The position numbers and the translations under genes are program-made. From contig NZ_JAAALA010000017.1 in assembly GCF_009905535.1 (NCBI RefSeq), positions 1 through 64,000 of the forward strand: a stretch of DNA of 64,000 nucleotides. Reading direction: 5' to 3'. Source of the DNA: Caulobacter sp. SLTY (GTDB lineage: Bacteria > Pseudomonadota > Alphaproteobacteria > Caulobacterales > Caulobacteraceae). This document shows, in pieces, positions 44,961 through 53,776 of this stretch (within the stretch, counting starts at the first letter, position 1; each line of letters begins with the position of its first letter). The notes under the pieces are model-generated. The model searched no databases. It was not told the origin of the DNA and worked only from the letters and a program-made list of their open reading frames with translations.

Positions 44961-45006
44961 GAGGCTCTTCTAGCAACGGATCGCCGGTCGTGGTTAGCCT
45001 TCAACC

Positions 45007-45768
45007 ATGGCCGAAAACGACGCATACGAAACCGAACTGATCGCCCTGCAGACCGCGATCGTCGCCTGGCGGCAATGGTCGCTGGAATCCCAGGAGAAGG
45101 TGCTGGTCATCTTCGAAGGGCGCGACGCCGCCGGCAAGGACGGCTCGATCAGGCGGATCGTCGAGTACCTGCCGCCCCGCACCACCCCGGTGGTCGCCCT
45201 GCCCAAGCCGTCGGACCGCGAGCGCAGCCAGTGGTATTTCCAGCGCTATACGCCCCATCTGCCGGCGGCCGGCGACTTCGTGCTGTTCAACCGCTCCTGG
45301 TACAATCGGGCGGGGGTCGAGCGGGTCATGGGCTTCACGGAGGAAGCGGACGTCGCCTGCTTCATGCGCGAGGTTCCGCATTTCGAAGCCATGCTGGTCG
45401 ATTCGGGAATCAAGCTGATCAAGCTCTGGCTCGATGTGTCGAAGGCCGAGCAGGCCGAGCGGATCGAGGAGCGGCGCAAGGATCCCCTGAAGATCCTCAA
45501 GATCAGCCCGCTGGACGCCGAGGCCCAACTGCGCTGGGACGCCTACAGCGAGGCCCGCGACGCCATGCTGTTGGCCACCTCGAGCGAGGAGGCCCCCTGG
45601 GTCTGCGTTCGCGCCGACAGCAAGAAGAAGGCGAGGATCGCCATCATGCGCCACCTGCTGCAGGAACTGGCCCCGGCCAAGCTGCGCAAGGGCGTGGAGA
45701 TGCCCGACCCGAAAATCCTGTTCCGGTTCGAACCGTCGGCGCTGAGCGACGGGCGGCTGGAGCGGTAG
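45007..45768 (+). CDS. ppk2: Polyphosphate kinase 2 family protein
   Basis: The 253 aa protein transfers phosphate between polyphosphate and nucleotides. The Walker A loop is GRDAAGKDG (38-46), the lid region is YLPPRTTPVVALPKPSDRERSQWYFQRY and Walker B lies in FNRSWYNRAGVERVMGF. The compact single-domain form without extensions matches class I PPK2 (nucleoside diphosphate phosphorylation) rather than the two-domain class II, but nucleotide preference cannot be proven. It is divergent from rsmE. Confidence 0.94.
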   Translation: MAENDAYETELIALQTAIVAWRQWSLESQEKVLVIFEGRDAAGKDGSIRRIVEYLPPRTTPVVALPKPSDRERSQWYFQRYTPHLPAAGDFVLFNRSWYNRAGVERVMGFTEEADVACFMREVPHFEAMLVDSGIKLIKLWLDVSKAEQAERIEERRKDPLKILKISPLDAEAQLRWDAYSEARDAMLLATSSEEAPWVCVRADSKKKARIAIMRHLLQELAPAKLRKGVEMPDPKILFRFEPSALSDGRLER

Positions 45769-45779
45769 GGACCGTGACG

Positions 45780-45872
45780 GACGGTGACAGTCATCCGGCT
45801 GCGCCGGAAGACAGTCACCGGAGGCGGCGCCATGCTCCGGTGACGGTCTCGCGCAGCGTGACTGTCGCCGTC
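45780..45872. repeat. Nested long inverted repeats between ppk2 and the sulfotransferase
   Basis: An outer pair, gacggtgacagtca (45780-45793) with tgactgtcgccgtc (45859-45872), matches at 13 of 14 positions. Inside it a perfect 10-bp pair, gtcaccggag (45814-45823) with ctccggtgac (45835-45844), forms a second stem, and a small tccgg-ctgcg-ccgga stem lies before that. The whole 111-bp gap between two convergent genes is thus one foldable element. No T-run is present on either strand. It may be a REP-type element or a structural bidirectional terminator. Confidence 0.65.
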
Positions 45873-45879
45873 CAGCGCA

Positions 45880-46695
45880 TCAGACTAATCCGTACCCAAG
45901 ATCATGCTTCAGGTGGGCCCCGAACAACCCCGCCAGGTGCGCCTTGTCCTCCGCCGACAACGCCACCGCCTCACGCTTTTCCGCATCCGGCACGATGGTC
46001 TCGCCATAGGTCGGGTCCAGACTCCGGGCCACCGCTTCTCGGCCTGAGACCGCCACCGCCGCCGCCACATCGGCGTCGGTCAGGGTCACCCCCCAGTGGG
46101 CCCAGGCGCGCCGCACCCCCTCGCCGGGGTCGGCCTGCAGGTCCTCGAACCGCAGCACCAGCACCCGGCCGGGCAGGGCCTCCGCCAGCTCGCCCCAGCG
46201 GTTGAAGAAGCGGATGAACCACCAGGCGTCATCGATCTTGCGCACACCCGGCGGCGGGCGGCGGAGAAACTCGGCCAGGGTCCCCAGCGGATACTCGTCC
46301 CGCCATTTGACGTAGTAGCTGAGCAGGGCCTCAGGGATCCCGCGGACCAGCACCACCGTCGGCGGCAGCCTGACCAGCCCCGCCTTCACCAGCGGCGCGA
46401 TCAGCCGCGAGGGGATGTTGTGCGAGCTGCCGATGCGCGGCGCGGCGGGATGCACGCGGGCATGCTTGGGGTGGCCGATGAAGACGTCGCTGTCGGGGCC
46501 GCTGGAGTGGGTCGGCGGCGGCAGGTTCAGGTGGTGGGCGATGGCGTGGCTGGCCATGTAGCGCAGCCAGTGGGTGCCGCTGTTCTTGGCGGTGGCCAGG
46601 AAGCCGTCGACGGCGGGGCCGTACTTGACCAGGTGGAAGCTGGTCAGGTCATTCTCCAGGTCGCGGCCGGCCAGCCGCTGGGCGTCGGTTGCCAA
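45880..46695 (-). CDS. Sulfotransferase-domain protein
   Basis: The 271 aa protein matches PAPS-dependent sulfotransferases. The 5'-phosphosulfate loop is ATAKNSGTHWLRYM (residues 34-47), the 3'-phosphate site resembles VVLVRGIPEALLSYYVKW, and LVLRFEDLQADPGEGVRRAW is the conserved third segment. The acceptor is unknown. The apparent start is TTG 46695 with tggagg 9 nt upstream. The gene is convergent with ppk2. Sulfotransferases of this kind modify lipids or glycans. Confidence 0.82.
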   Translation of the reverse strand: MATDAQRLAGRDLENDLTSFHLVKYGPAVDGFLATAKNSGTHWLRYMASHAIAHHLNLPPPTHSSGPDSDVFIGHPKHARVHPAAPRIGSSHNIPSRLIAPLVKAGLVRLPPTVVLVRGIPEALLSYYVKWRDEYPLGTLAEFLRRPPPGVRKIDDAWWFIRFFNRWGELAEALPGRVLVLRFEDLQADPGEGVRRAWAHWGVTLTDADVAAAVAVSGREAVARSLDPTYGETIVPDAEKREAVALSAEDKAHLAGLFGAHLKHDLGYGLV

Positions 46696-46754
46696 GAGCG
46701 CGGGCCTCCACCAAGTAGGAGATCGCGGTGTAGCCGCCGCCGGAGGGATCGTCG

Positions 46755-47735
46755 ATGGACTACGTGCGACTTGGCAACACCGGCCTGAAGGTCTCCCGCC
46801 TGTGCCTGGGCTGCATGACCTACGGCAGCCCCGACTGGCGGCCCTGGGTGCTGGACGAGGCGGCGGCGCAGCCCTTCTTCAAGGCGGCGATCGAGGGCGG
46901 GATCAACTTCTTCGACACCGCCGACATGTACTCCAACGGCGTCAGCGAACAGGTCACCGGCAAGTGGCTGAAGGAATACACCCGCCGGTCCGACGCGGTG
47001 ATCGCCACCAAGGTGTTCTTCCCGCACGGCAAGGGGGCCAACGCCGGCGGCCTGTCGCGCAAGCACATCTTCGATGCGGTGGACCGGTCGCTGAAGAACC
47101 TGGGGACCGACTATATCGACCTCTACCAGATCCACCGGTTCGATCCTGACACGCCCATCGAGGAGACTCTGGAGGCGCTGCACGACGTGGTGAAGGCCGG
47201 CAAGGCCCGCTACATCGGGGCGAGCTCCATGTACGCATGGCAGTTCGCCAAGATGCTCGCCACCAGCGAGAAGCACGGCTGGACGAAGTTCGTTTCCATG
47301 CAGCCGCAGTACAACCTGGTCTATCGCGAGGAGGAGCGGGAGATGCTGCCGCTCTGCAAGGCCGAGGGCGTGGGCGTCATCCCCTGGTCCCCCCTGGCGC
47401 GCGGCTTCCTGGCCGGCGGCCGCGCCAAGCCCGGCGAGGGAAACACCGAACGCGCCCGCACCGACGAGTTCTCCCCCCGCCTCTACTACCAGGACGCCGA
47501 CCATGCCGTGGTCGACGCCGTCGAGACGGTCGCCAAGGCGCGCGGCGTCTCCAACACCCAGATCGCCCTGGCCTGGGTCCTGCGCAACAGCGCCATCACC
47601 GCCCCTATCGTCGGGGCGTCCAAGCTGCATCACCTGAGCGAGGCGGTGGCGGCCCTGGACCTCACCCTGACCGACGAAGAAGCCAAAGCGCTGGAGGCGC
47701 CGTACCGGCCGAAGCCGGTTCTCGATCACAGCTGA
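46755..47735 (+). CDS. Aldo/keto reductase
   Basis: The 326 aa NADPH-dependent reductase has the catalytic tetrad Asp54, Tyr59, Lys86 and His127, within NFFDTADMYSNG, VIATKVFF and LYQIHRFD. LAWVLRNSAITAPIVGASKLHHLSEAV near the end is the cofactor-binding part of the AKR family 11-like/YajO group. ggagg at 46742-46746 precedes the ATG. The substrate is not evident. Confidence 0.94.
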   Translation: MDYVRLGNTGLKVSRLCLGCMTYGSPDWRPWVLDEAAAQPFFKAAIEGGINFFDTADMYSNGVSEQVTGKWLKEYTRRSDAVIATKVFFPHGKGANAGGLSRKHIFDAVDRSLKNLGTDYIDLYQIHRFDPDTPIEETLEALHDVVKAGKARYIGASSMYAWQFAKMLATSEKHGWTKFVSMQPQYNLVYREEEREMLPLCKAEGVGVIPWSPLARGFLAGGRAKPGEGNTERARTDEFSPRLYYQDADHAVVDAVETVAKARGVSNTQIALAWVLRNSAITAPIVGASKLHHLSEAVAALDLTLTDEEAKALEAPYRPKPVLDHS

Positions 47736-47805
47736 CCCGATCTGACGCCAGCAGCGAATCGGTCCAGAAACATATCGAGAACATCGGCCGCCCGGCGGAG
47801 CACAG

Positions 47806-48999
47806 ATGACCCGCACCCTCTCCGCCGCCCAGGCCCGCCGGATCGCCCTGGCCGCCCAAGGCTTCGCCGAGGCCCGGCCCGACGCCCCCGTCCGCCGCCA
47901 CTTCCGCAAGGCCGTCGACCGCCTCGGCGTCATCCAGATCGACAGCGTCAATGTCGTCACCCGCACCCACTACCTGCCGGCCTTCTCGCGCCAGGGCGCC
48001 TATGACCGCGAGCTGCTGCACGAGGAAGCCTGGGGGAAGAAGCGCAGCCTGTTCGAATACTGGGGCCATGAGGCCTCCCTCCTCCCCCTCCCGATGCAGC
48101 CGCTGCTCCGCTGGCGCATGCAGCGGGCGCTGGACGGGGACGGCATCTGGAAGGGCATCGCCCGCTTCGCCCGCGAACGGCGCGACTACATCGACGGCAT
48201 CCTGGCCGAGATCGAAAAGCGCGGCCCGGTCACCGGCGGTGACTTCGCCACCGGCCCGCGCGGCGCCCCCGGCTGGTGGTCCTGGTCGGAGGGCAAAAGA
48301 GCCTTGGAGTGGCTGTTCTGGACTGGCCAGATCACCACCAAGACGCGCCGCGGCTTCGAGCGGTTCTATGACCTGACCGAACGGGCCCTGCCCGCCGCCA
48401 TCGTGACCCTGCCGACGCCCACCGAGGCCGACGCCCAGCGCGAGCTGGTGCGCATCTCGGCCCGCGCCATGGGCATCGCCACCGAGACCGACCTGCGCGA
48501 CTACTTTCGTCTCGGCGTGGCCGACACCAAGGCCCGCATCGCCGAATTGGTCGAAGCGGGCGAGCTGGAGCCGGTGACCGTCAAGGGCTGGGGCAAGCCC
48601 GCCTACCTGGCCGCAGGGGCGAAAATACCACGCCGTATCGAAGCCCGCGCCCTGCTTTCCCCCTTCGACAACCTGATCTGGTTCCGCGAACGGACCGAGC
48701 GCCTGTTCGGGGTGCGCGTCCGGCTGGAGATCTACACCCCGGCTCACAAGCGCGAGCACGGCTACTACGTCCTGCCCTTCCTGGAGGGCGAGGCGATCAC
48801 CGCCAGGGTCGACCTGAAGTCCGACCGCAAGGCCGGCGCCCTGCTGGTCCAGGCCGCCTGGCGTGTGCCGGACGCGGGGCCGGAGACGGCGGCGGCGCTG
48901 GCGGCCGAGTTGAAGCTGATGGCGGGATGGCTGGGGCTGGAGCGGGTCGAAGTCGTGGGCAAGGGCGATCTGGCGGAGGCGCTGGCGCATCACGTCTAA
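47806..48999 (+). CDS. YcaQ-type winged-helix DNA glycosylase
   Basis: The 397 aa protein belongs to the HTH_42/AlkZ-like family (YcaQ), glycosylases that unhook interstrand DNA crosslinks and remove alkylated bases. The catalytic QxD-type motif is seen in LGVIQIDSVNVV, with the N-terminal AAQARRIALAAQGFAEARP. The region YWGHEASLLPL and LEWLFWTGQITTKTRRGFERFYDLTER are conserved, and C-terminal SPFDNLIWFRERTERLFGVR is a strong signature. It lies 70 bp after the aldo/keto reductase. A composite repeat follows the stop. Confidence 0.88.
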   Translation: MTRTLSAAQARRIALAAQGFAEARPDAPVRRHFRKAVDRLGVIQIDSVNVVTRTHYLPAFSRQGAYDRELLHEEAWGKKRSLFEYWGHEASLLPLPMQPLLRWRMQRALDGDGIWKGIARFARERRDYIDGILAEIEKRGPVTGGDFATGPRGAPGWWSWSEGKRALEWLFWTGQITTKTRRGFERFYDLTERALPAAIVTLPTPTEADAQRELVRISARAMGIATETDLRDYFRLGVADTKARIAELVEAGELEPVTVKGWGKPAYLAAGAKIPRRIEARALLSPFDNLIWFRERTERLFGVRVRLEIYTPAHKREHGYYVLPFLEGEAITARVDLKSDRKAGALLVQAAWRVPDAGPETAAALAAELKLMAGWLGLERVEVVGKGDLAEALAHHV

Positions 49000-49008
49000 C
49001 GGCGGTGG

Positions 49009-49223
49009 GGCCCGCCTCCTGGTCCGTCGCTCACGCTCCGAACCGTCCTCCGCCCGCAAGCGGGCGGAGAGCGAAACAACACCGAACCGCTCTCCCCAGG
49101 AAATGGGGGAACCATCCTTTGGCGACCACGGCGGGGCGAAACCACCCCGCCTCGCTCTCCCCCATGAAATGGGGGAGTGGCTTTGGCGAGCGCTGCAAGC
49201 GAGCCAAACCGAGGGGGTCCCCC
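49009..49223. repeat. Dispersed intergenic repeat, copy 2 (A and B reversed, plus a partial B)
   Basis: This gap between the YcaQ gene and the ABC exporter is nearly all repeat. Module A is present in reverse orientation at 49009-49072, module B in reverse at 49154-49223, with a degenerate extra B copy at about 49089-49130. Compared with copy 1 (22561-22731), each module is inverted but the left-to-right order A then B is kept, so A and B behave as separate units rather than one inverted block. Sequence identity between copies is high, including the hairpin loops. Confidence 0.8.
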
Positions 49224-49231
49224 GCCGCGCC

Positions 49232-51019
49232 CTACGCCGACCCCTCGGTCAACGCCGCCAGCCGTTCATAGGCCCCACCCTTCGCCCGAAGCTCCGCGTG
49301 CCGCCCTTCCTCCACCACCCGGCCGTTCTCGAACACCAAAATCCGGTCCGCCCCCCGGATGGTGCTGAGCCGGTGCGCGATCACGATGGTGGTGCGGCCC
49401 ACCATCAGCTCTTCCATTGCCGCCTGGACCTCGCGCTCGGTCTCGACGTCGAGGCTGGAGGTGGCCTCGTCGAACACCAGGATCGGCGCGTCGGCCAGGA
49501 AGGCGCGGGCGATGGCCACGCGCTGGCGCTCGCCGCCGCTGAGCTTCACCCCGCGCTCGCCGACCAGGGTGTCGTAGCCTTTGGGCAGGCGCTCGATGAA
49601 GTCGTGGGCGCGGGCGCGCCGGGCGGCCTCTTTCACCTTGTCGACCGTCGCGTCCGGACGGGCGTAGGCGATGTTCTCGGCGATGGTGCGGTGGAACAGG
49701 GCCGGGTCCTGGGGGACCACGGCGATGGCCGCGCGCAACGACCCTTGCGCGATGTCGGCGATGTCCTGGCCGTCGATCAGGATGCGGCCGCCCTGCAGGT
49801 CATAGAGCCGCTGGACCAGCTTGACGAAGGTCGACTTACCGGCCCCCGTCGCCCCGACCAGGGCCACCCGCTCGCCCGGCGCGATGCGCAGGGAGAAGTG
49901 GTCGTACAGCGGCGCCTCGGCGCTCTTGTACCGGAACGTCACGTCCTCAAAGACGATCTCCCCCACCCCGCCGCCAAAGGCCGGGGCGCCGTCGCGGTCG
50001 CGCACCTGCGGCTCCATCCGGGCGAAGGCGGCCACGTCCTCGGTATCGTCCAGGCCCTTCTGCAGCATACGGACGTTCTCGCCGAGGTTCCGCAGGTAGC
50101 CGCTCATCAACATGAAGGCGGTGATGGCGAAGGCGATGTCGCCGGGCGTCGCCTTGCCCTGGACCCAGAGGTGGACCAGCACCCCGGTGCTGCCCGCCTG
50201 CAGGATCACCGACAGGATGTTCTGGATGATCCAGACGTCCATGAACCGGTTCCAGGTGATCTTCACCGCCCGGCGCCAGGCATCGGTGATCTGGCCGAAC
50301 CGCGCCTCCTCCCGCGCCTCGGCGCCGAAGGACTTCACCGTCGGGTTGGAGGTGATGGCGTCCGCCAGGGCCCCGCCGATGCGGCTGTCCAGGGCGTTGG
50401 ACTTCAGGTTGGCCGGCCGCACATAGGCCTTCACCAGCCACAGGTTGGCCCACAGGTAGCCGCAGACCACCACCAAGGCGATCGCCCCGACCAGCGGCCA
50501 CTTGAAGGCCATCTGGATGCACAGGCCGAACAGCACCAGCATGGCCGGGCCGATCCACAGGATCACCGCATCGGATACGGAGTCGTATCCCCACATCGCC
50601 CGGCTGATCTTGCGCACCGTGGAGCCGGCGAAGCTGTCGGCGTGCCAGTCGGCGCTGAAGCTCTGCACCTTCTTGAAGGCCTCGTCGGTCATGTCCCGCA
50701 TGTTCCGCGCCGCCAGCGGGTTCCAGAACCGGAACGCGATGTTCCGGATGACGATGAAGGCCACATAGACCCCGACGAACCAGCCCCAGGCCGCCCAGGC
50801 GCGGTTCGCGTCCTTCTCCGGCGCCGCCACCGCGTCGAGCAGCCAACCGGCCGTGGTCGGCAGCATGAGGTCGAAGACCACCGCCACCAGCATCAGCCCC
50901 GCCGAAACGCTCAGCAGAAAGGGCCGCCGCAGCCACAGCCGGGCGATATAGGCCAGCACCTGGCCGTTCGAGAGCACCCGACCCCGGGTCTCCTCCTCGT
51001 CTTCGTAGTGATCGGTCAT
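49232..51019 (-). CDS. ABC exporter (fused permease and ATPase)
   Basis: The 595 aa half-transporter has six membrane helices (about 32-335) followed by a nucleotide-binding domain with Walker A GATGAGKST (389-397), signature LSGGERQR (493-500) and Walker B/D-loop DEATSSLD (517-524). The switch histidine is in VIAHRLSTIRG. It is of the lipid-A/multidrug exporter (MsbA/HlyB) class and works as a homodimer. The substrate is not known. The upstream genes are divergent. Confidence 0.94.
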   Translation of the reverse strand: MTDHYEDEEETRGRVLSNGQVLAYIARLWLRRPFLLSVSAGLMLVAVVFDLMLPTTAGWLLDAVAAPEKDANRAWAAWGWFVGVYVAFIVIRNIAFRFWNPLAARNMRDMTDEAFKKVQSFSADWHADSFAGSTVRKISRAMWGYDSVSDAVILWIGPAMLVLFGLCIQMAFKWPLVGAIALVVVCGYLWANLWLVKAYVRPANLKSNALDSRIGGALADAITSNPTVKSFGAEAREEARFGQITDAWRRAVKITWNRFMDVWIIQNILSVILQAGSTGVLVHLWVQGKATPGDIAFAITAFMLMSGYLRNLGENVRMLQKGLDDTEDVAAFARMEPQVRDRDGAPAFGGGVGEIVFEDVTFRYKSAEAPLYDHFSLRIAPGERVALVGATGAGKSTFVKLVQRLYDLQGGRILIDGQDIADIAQGSLRAAIAVVPQDPALFHRTIAENIAYARPDATVDKVKEAARRARAHDFIERLPKGYDTLVGERGVKLSGGERQRVAIARAFLADAPILVFDEATSSLDVETEREVQAAMEELMVGRTTIVIAHRLSTIRGADRILVFENGRVVEEGRHAELRAKGGAYERLAALTEGSA

Positions 51020-51167
51020 CCCGTCCTCAGGGCGCCGACATAGGCCAGACCGGCGTTCGGCGGGAGGGGCGGACGGTCAAATAGCGGCGGCGCGGCTTTG
51101 AAGCGACAGCTTGCCAAGGCGCCGGCCGGGTGGTCCGCTAAGCCAACACCACACAGGGAGAAGAGAC

Positions 51168-51926
51168 ATGGACCTAGGCTTGAAGGGCAAGCGCGCCCTG
51201 GTCACCGGCGGCACGCGCGGCATTGGCCGGGCCATCGCCGATCAGCTGGCGGCCGAGGGCTGCGACGTGGCGATCTGCGCCCGCAACCCCGATCAGGTGG
51301 CCGAGGCGGTGGCGGCGCTGAAGGCCGCCGGGGTCAACGCCTGGGGCGAGGCGCTGGACGTTTCGGTCGAAGGATCGCTGACCGGCCTGGTCGAGCGGGC
51401 GGCGGAGGCGCTGGGCGGGCTCGACATCTTCGTGTCGAACGTCAGCGGGGCCATGGGGCTGGGCAACGATCCGGCCGCCTGGAAACAGGCGGTGGAGGTC
51501 GACATTCTGCGCACCGTCGAGGGCTGCGAGGCCGCCGCCGCCCGCCTGCCGGACGGTGGCTCCATCGTGGTGATCGGCACCATCTCGGCGGTCGAGGTGC
51601 CCGGGCCGCGCCGCCCCTACGCCTCGGTCAAGGCGGCCCTGATCCCCTATGTGAAGAACCTGGCCCGCGATCTGGGCCCGAAGAACATCCGCGCCAACAT
51701 CGTTGCGCCCGGGCCGATCTACTTCAAGGGCGGGGTCTGGGACATGGTCGAGCAGCATATGCCCGACCGCTTCAAGGCCACGATCGAGCGCAGCCCCCTG
51801 GGCCGCCTGGGCAAACCCGACGAGATCGCCAACGCCGCCGTCTTCCTGGCCAGCCCCCGCGCCAGCTACATCACCGGCGCCAACCTGATCTGCGACGGCG
51901 CGGTGACACAGCGGGTGGATTTCTAA
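51168..51926 (+). CDS. Short-chain dehydrogenase/reductase
   Basis: The 252 aa classical SDR has TGGTRGIG (13-20), Ser140, Tyr151 and Lys155 in RRPYASVKAAL, and the C-terminal ITGANLICDGA segment. The canonical NNAG is replaced by SNVSG (90-94), which is seen in some FabG-like 3-oxoacyl reductases. ATG 51168 is supported by ggagaag just upstream; an in-frame ATG at 51111 is less likely. It is separated from the next SDR by repeat DNA. Confidence 0.9.
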   Translation: MDLGLKGKRALVTGGTRGIGRAIADQLAAEGCDVAICARNPDQVAEAVAALKAAGVNAWGEALDVSVEGSLTGLVERAAEALGGLDIFVSNVSGAMGLGNDPAAWKQAVEVDILRTVEGCEAAAARLPDGGSIVVIGTISAVEVPGPRRPYASVKAALIPYVKNLARDLGPKNIRANIVAPGPIYFKGGVWDMVEQHMPDRFKATIERSPLGRLGKPDEIANAAVFLASPRASYITGANLICDGAVTQRVDF

Positions 51927-51949
51927 CGGCGGAGCGAGGCGTTCCTAAA

Positions 51950-52115
51950 CTCTCCCCCCGCGAAGCGGGAGGAGGACAGGTTTCGAGCCTAAGCGAGAAA
52001 CCAGGAGGCGGGCCCCACCGGCGGCAGGGAGGTTCCTCCTGAAGCGGACTTGCCCCCCTCCTGCTCTGTCGCTCCCGCTCCAGAGCGGTCCTCCCCCCGC
52101 AAGGCGGGGGGAGAG
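51950..52115. repeat. Dispersed intergenic repeat, copy 3 (two facing module A units)
   Basis: Two diverged copies of module A face each other: one forward (51950-52013; ctctccccccgc, gaggacaggtttcgagcc, agaaaccaggaggcggg) and one reverse (52053-52115; cctcctgctctgtcgctcc, gcggtcctccccccgc, gggggagag). They fill the gap between two convergent short-chain dehydrogenase genes. The region repeats the theme of copies 1 and 2 with more substitutions. Confidence 0.75.
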
Positions 52116-52122
52116 TTGAGAC

Positions 52123-53082
52123 TCAGAACGTCTCCCCGACCATCTCCTCGCTCAGCTCCCACAACGCCTTGGCGTTGGCCGGGTCGATGGCGTAGCTGCG
52201 GACGCCGCCGCGCAGGCCGGGTTCGTTCTGCAGTTCGGCGAGGTGGCAGTCCTCGCAGTAGAGGCCGCCGACCTCGTCCGTATCGGCCACCACGGCGGCC
52301 CAGACCGAGGTGGCGGCGCCCTGCGGGATGGTCTTCCAGGAGAAGCCGGCGCCGGTCGAACCGGCCGGGGCCTGGGCGTTGATGCTGTCGATCATCTGTT
52401 GGGTGACTTCCGGCGTCATGTGGCGGCCCAGCTCGGTCTGGATGCCGCCCGGATGCACGGCCACGGCGCGGACGCCGCGATCCTTGTGCCGGCGGTCGAA
52501 CTCCACCGCGAACAGGATGTTCGCCGTCTTCGACCGGCCATAGGCGCCGAACTCGGTGTACTCGGTGGTCTCGAAGTTCGGATCCTCCAGATTGACGTCC
52601 GAGAACCGGTGGCCGGCGGAGGCCAGGCTGACCACCCGCGAGCCCGGCTTCAGCAGCGACGCGATCCGATTGACGAAGACGAAGTGCCCCAGGTGGTTGG
52701 TGCCGAACTGGGTCTCAAACCCGTCCTCGGTCTTGCCGAACGGGCAGGCCATAACGCCGGCGTTGTTGATCACCACATCGAACGGCCGGCCATCGGCGAC
52801 CAGCCTGTCGGCGGCGGCGCGAACGCTCTTCAGCGAGGCGAGGTCCAGTTCGATCAGCTCCAGCGAGCCGCCATTGGCCGCCTGTTTGCGGACCGTCTCG
52901 GTGGCCCGGCGTGCCTTGTCCAGGTCGCGGGCGGCGCCGACCACTTCGGCGCCATGGGCGGCCAGGGCGCGGGCGGTCTCGACGCCAAGCCCGGCCGAGA
53001 CGCCGGTGACGAGGATTCGCTTGCCCGACAGGTCGACGCCGGCCAGGACGTCGTCGGTGGTGGAGGTGGCTCCAAAGGTCAT
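52123..53082 (-). CDS. Short-chain dehydrogenase, retinol-dehydrogenase/protochlorophyllide-reductase-like
   Basis: The 319 aa SDR has TGVSAGLG (26-33), INNAGVMACP, and the active-site AYGRSKTANILFAVEF (Tyr/Lys). FETQFGTNHLGHFVFVN and AVHPGGIQTELGRHM are typical of the WW-domain-oxidoreductase/retinol dehydrogenase branch. It is divergent from a TetR gene, whose operator-like repeats lie in the shared 111-bp promoter region, so it is a good candidate target of that regulator. Confidence 0.9.
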   Translation of the reverse strand: MTFGATSTTDDVLAGVDLSGKRILVTGVSAGLGVETARALAAHGAEVVGAARDLDKARRATETVRKQAANGGSLELIELDLASLKSVRAAADRLVADGRPFDVVINNAGVMACPFGKTEDGFETQFGTNHLGHFVFVNRIASLLKPGSRVVSLASAGHRFSDVNLEDPNFETTEYTEFGAYGRSKTANILFAVEFDRRHKDRGVRAVAVHPGGIQTELGRHMTPEVTQQMIDSINAQAPAGSTGAGFSWKTIPQGAATSVWAAVVADTDEVGGLYCEDCHLAELQNEPGLRGGVRSYAIDPANAKALWELSEEMVGETF

Positions 53083-53131
53083 GTCTGTGCTCCCGGACCC
53101 TGCTCCCGCGTTGCCATTCGCCGGCCGCGCC

Positions 53132-53183
53132 GATAAAACGGAGGGGGTCTCCGGTTAATATGCGGAGGGTGCCTCCGTTTATC
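53132..53183. promoter_or_regulatory. Operator-like inverted repeats in the SDR/TetR divergent promoter
   Basis: gataaaacggagg (53132-53144) and cctccgtttatc (53172-53183) form an inverted repeat of 12 bp with one inserted base. Between them a second dyad, ctccg-9 nt-cggag (around 53150-53168), repeats the same cggag half-sites. Four half-sites on one face of the helix in a divergent promoter is the usual layout for TetR repression of both genes. AAGGAG at 53184-53189 directly abuts the right arm, so binding would also block the regulator's own translation start region. Confidence 0.6.
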
Positions 53184-53193
53184 AAGGAGTCGT

Positions 53194-53769
53194 TTGTCCG
53201 TGAGCTCGGAATCCGCGCGCAAGCCCCGTATCGACGGCCAGCGAAACCGCGAGCGCCTGCTGGAAGCGGCCAAGGCGGGGTTCGCCGAAACGGGGCCGGA
53301 CGTCAGCCTGGAGGAGATCGCCCGCCGCGCCGACCTCGGCATCGGCAGCCTTTATCGCCACTTCCCCACCCGCGACGCCCTGGTCGGGGCCGTCTATCGG
53401 CGCGAGGTCGAGGCCCTGGCCGCCACGGTGGACGGCCTGCTGATCGCCCACCCGCCGGGTGAGGCCCTGCGCCGCTGGCTGCATCTGCTGGTCGACTATG
53501 TGGCGGCCAAGAAGCTGATCGTGGCCGCCTTGTCCGGGCCGACGGACGAGCTCTACGCCGGCTCCGGCCAGCTGATCACTGCCTCGCTGGACCGGCTGGT
53601 CGCCGCCGCCCGCACGGCCGGTGACGTTCGGCCGGGCATCGAGGCCAGCGACCTCAAGCGGCTGATGAGCGGCTTCTTCGCCGGCGCGGCCGAGCCCGGC
53701 TGGGCCGACAGCGCCCGGCGGCTGGTCGATGTGCTGGTGGATGGCCTCGCCGCGCCGAACCGGCGATAA
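53194..53769 (+). CDS. TetR family transcriptional regulator
   Basis: The 191 aa protein has a TetR DNA-binding domain (NRERLLEAAKAGFAETG, VSLEEIARRADLGIGSLYRHFPTRDALVGAVY, residues about 17-65) and a helical ligand domain. The start is TTG 53194, 4 nt after AAGGAG, or GTG 53200, 10 nt after it. It is divergent from the SDR gene and presumably controls it and itself through the repeats at 53132-53183. ubiA starts 7 nt after its stop. Confidence 0.92.
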   Translation: MSVSSESARKPRIDGQRNRERLLEAAKAGFAETGPDVSLEEIARRADLGIGSLYRHFPTRDALVGAVYRREVEALAATVDGLLIAHPPGEALRRWLHLLVDYVAAKKLIVAALSGPTDELYAGSGQLITASLDRLVAAARTAGDVRPGIEASDLKRLMSGFFAGAAEPGWADSARRLVDVLVDGLAAPNRR

Positions 53770-53776
53770 CCGCGCG

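Noticed and set aside
45780..45872. Ends of an insertion sequence
   Set aside because: The inverted arms enclose only 65 bp, with no transposase and no target-site duplication.
49009..52115. CRISPR array or prophage remnant
   Set aside because: Repeats are long, diverged, few and in both orientations without regular spacers; neighbouring genes are chromosomal metabolic genes.
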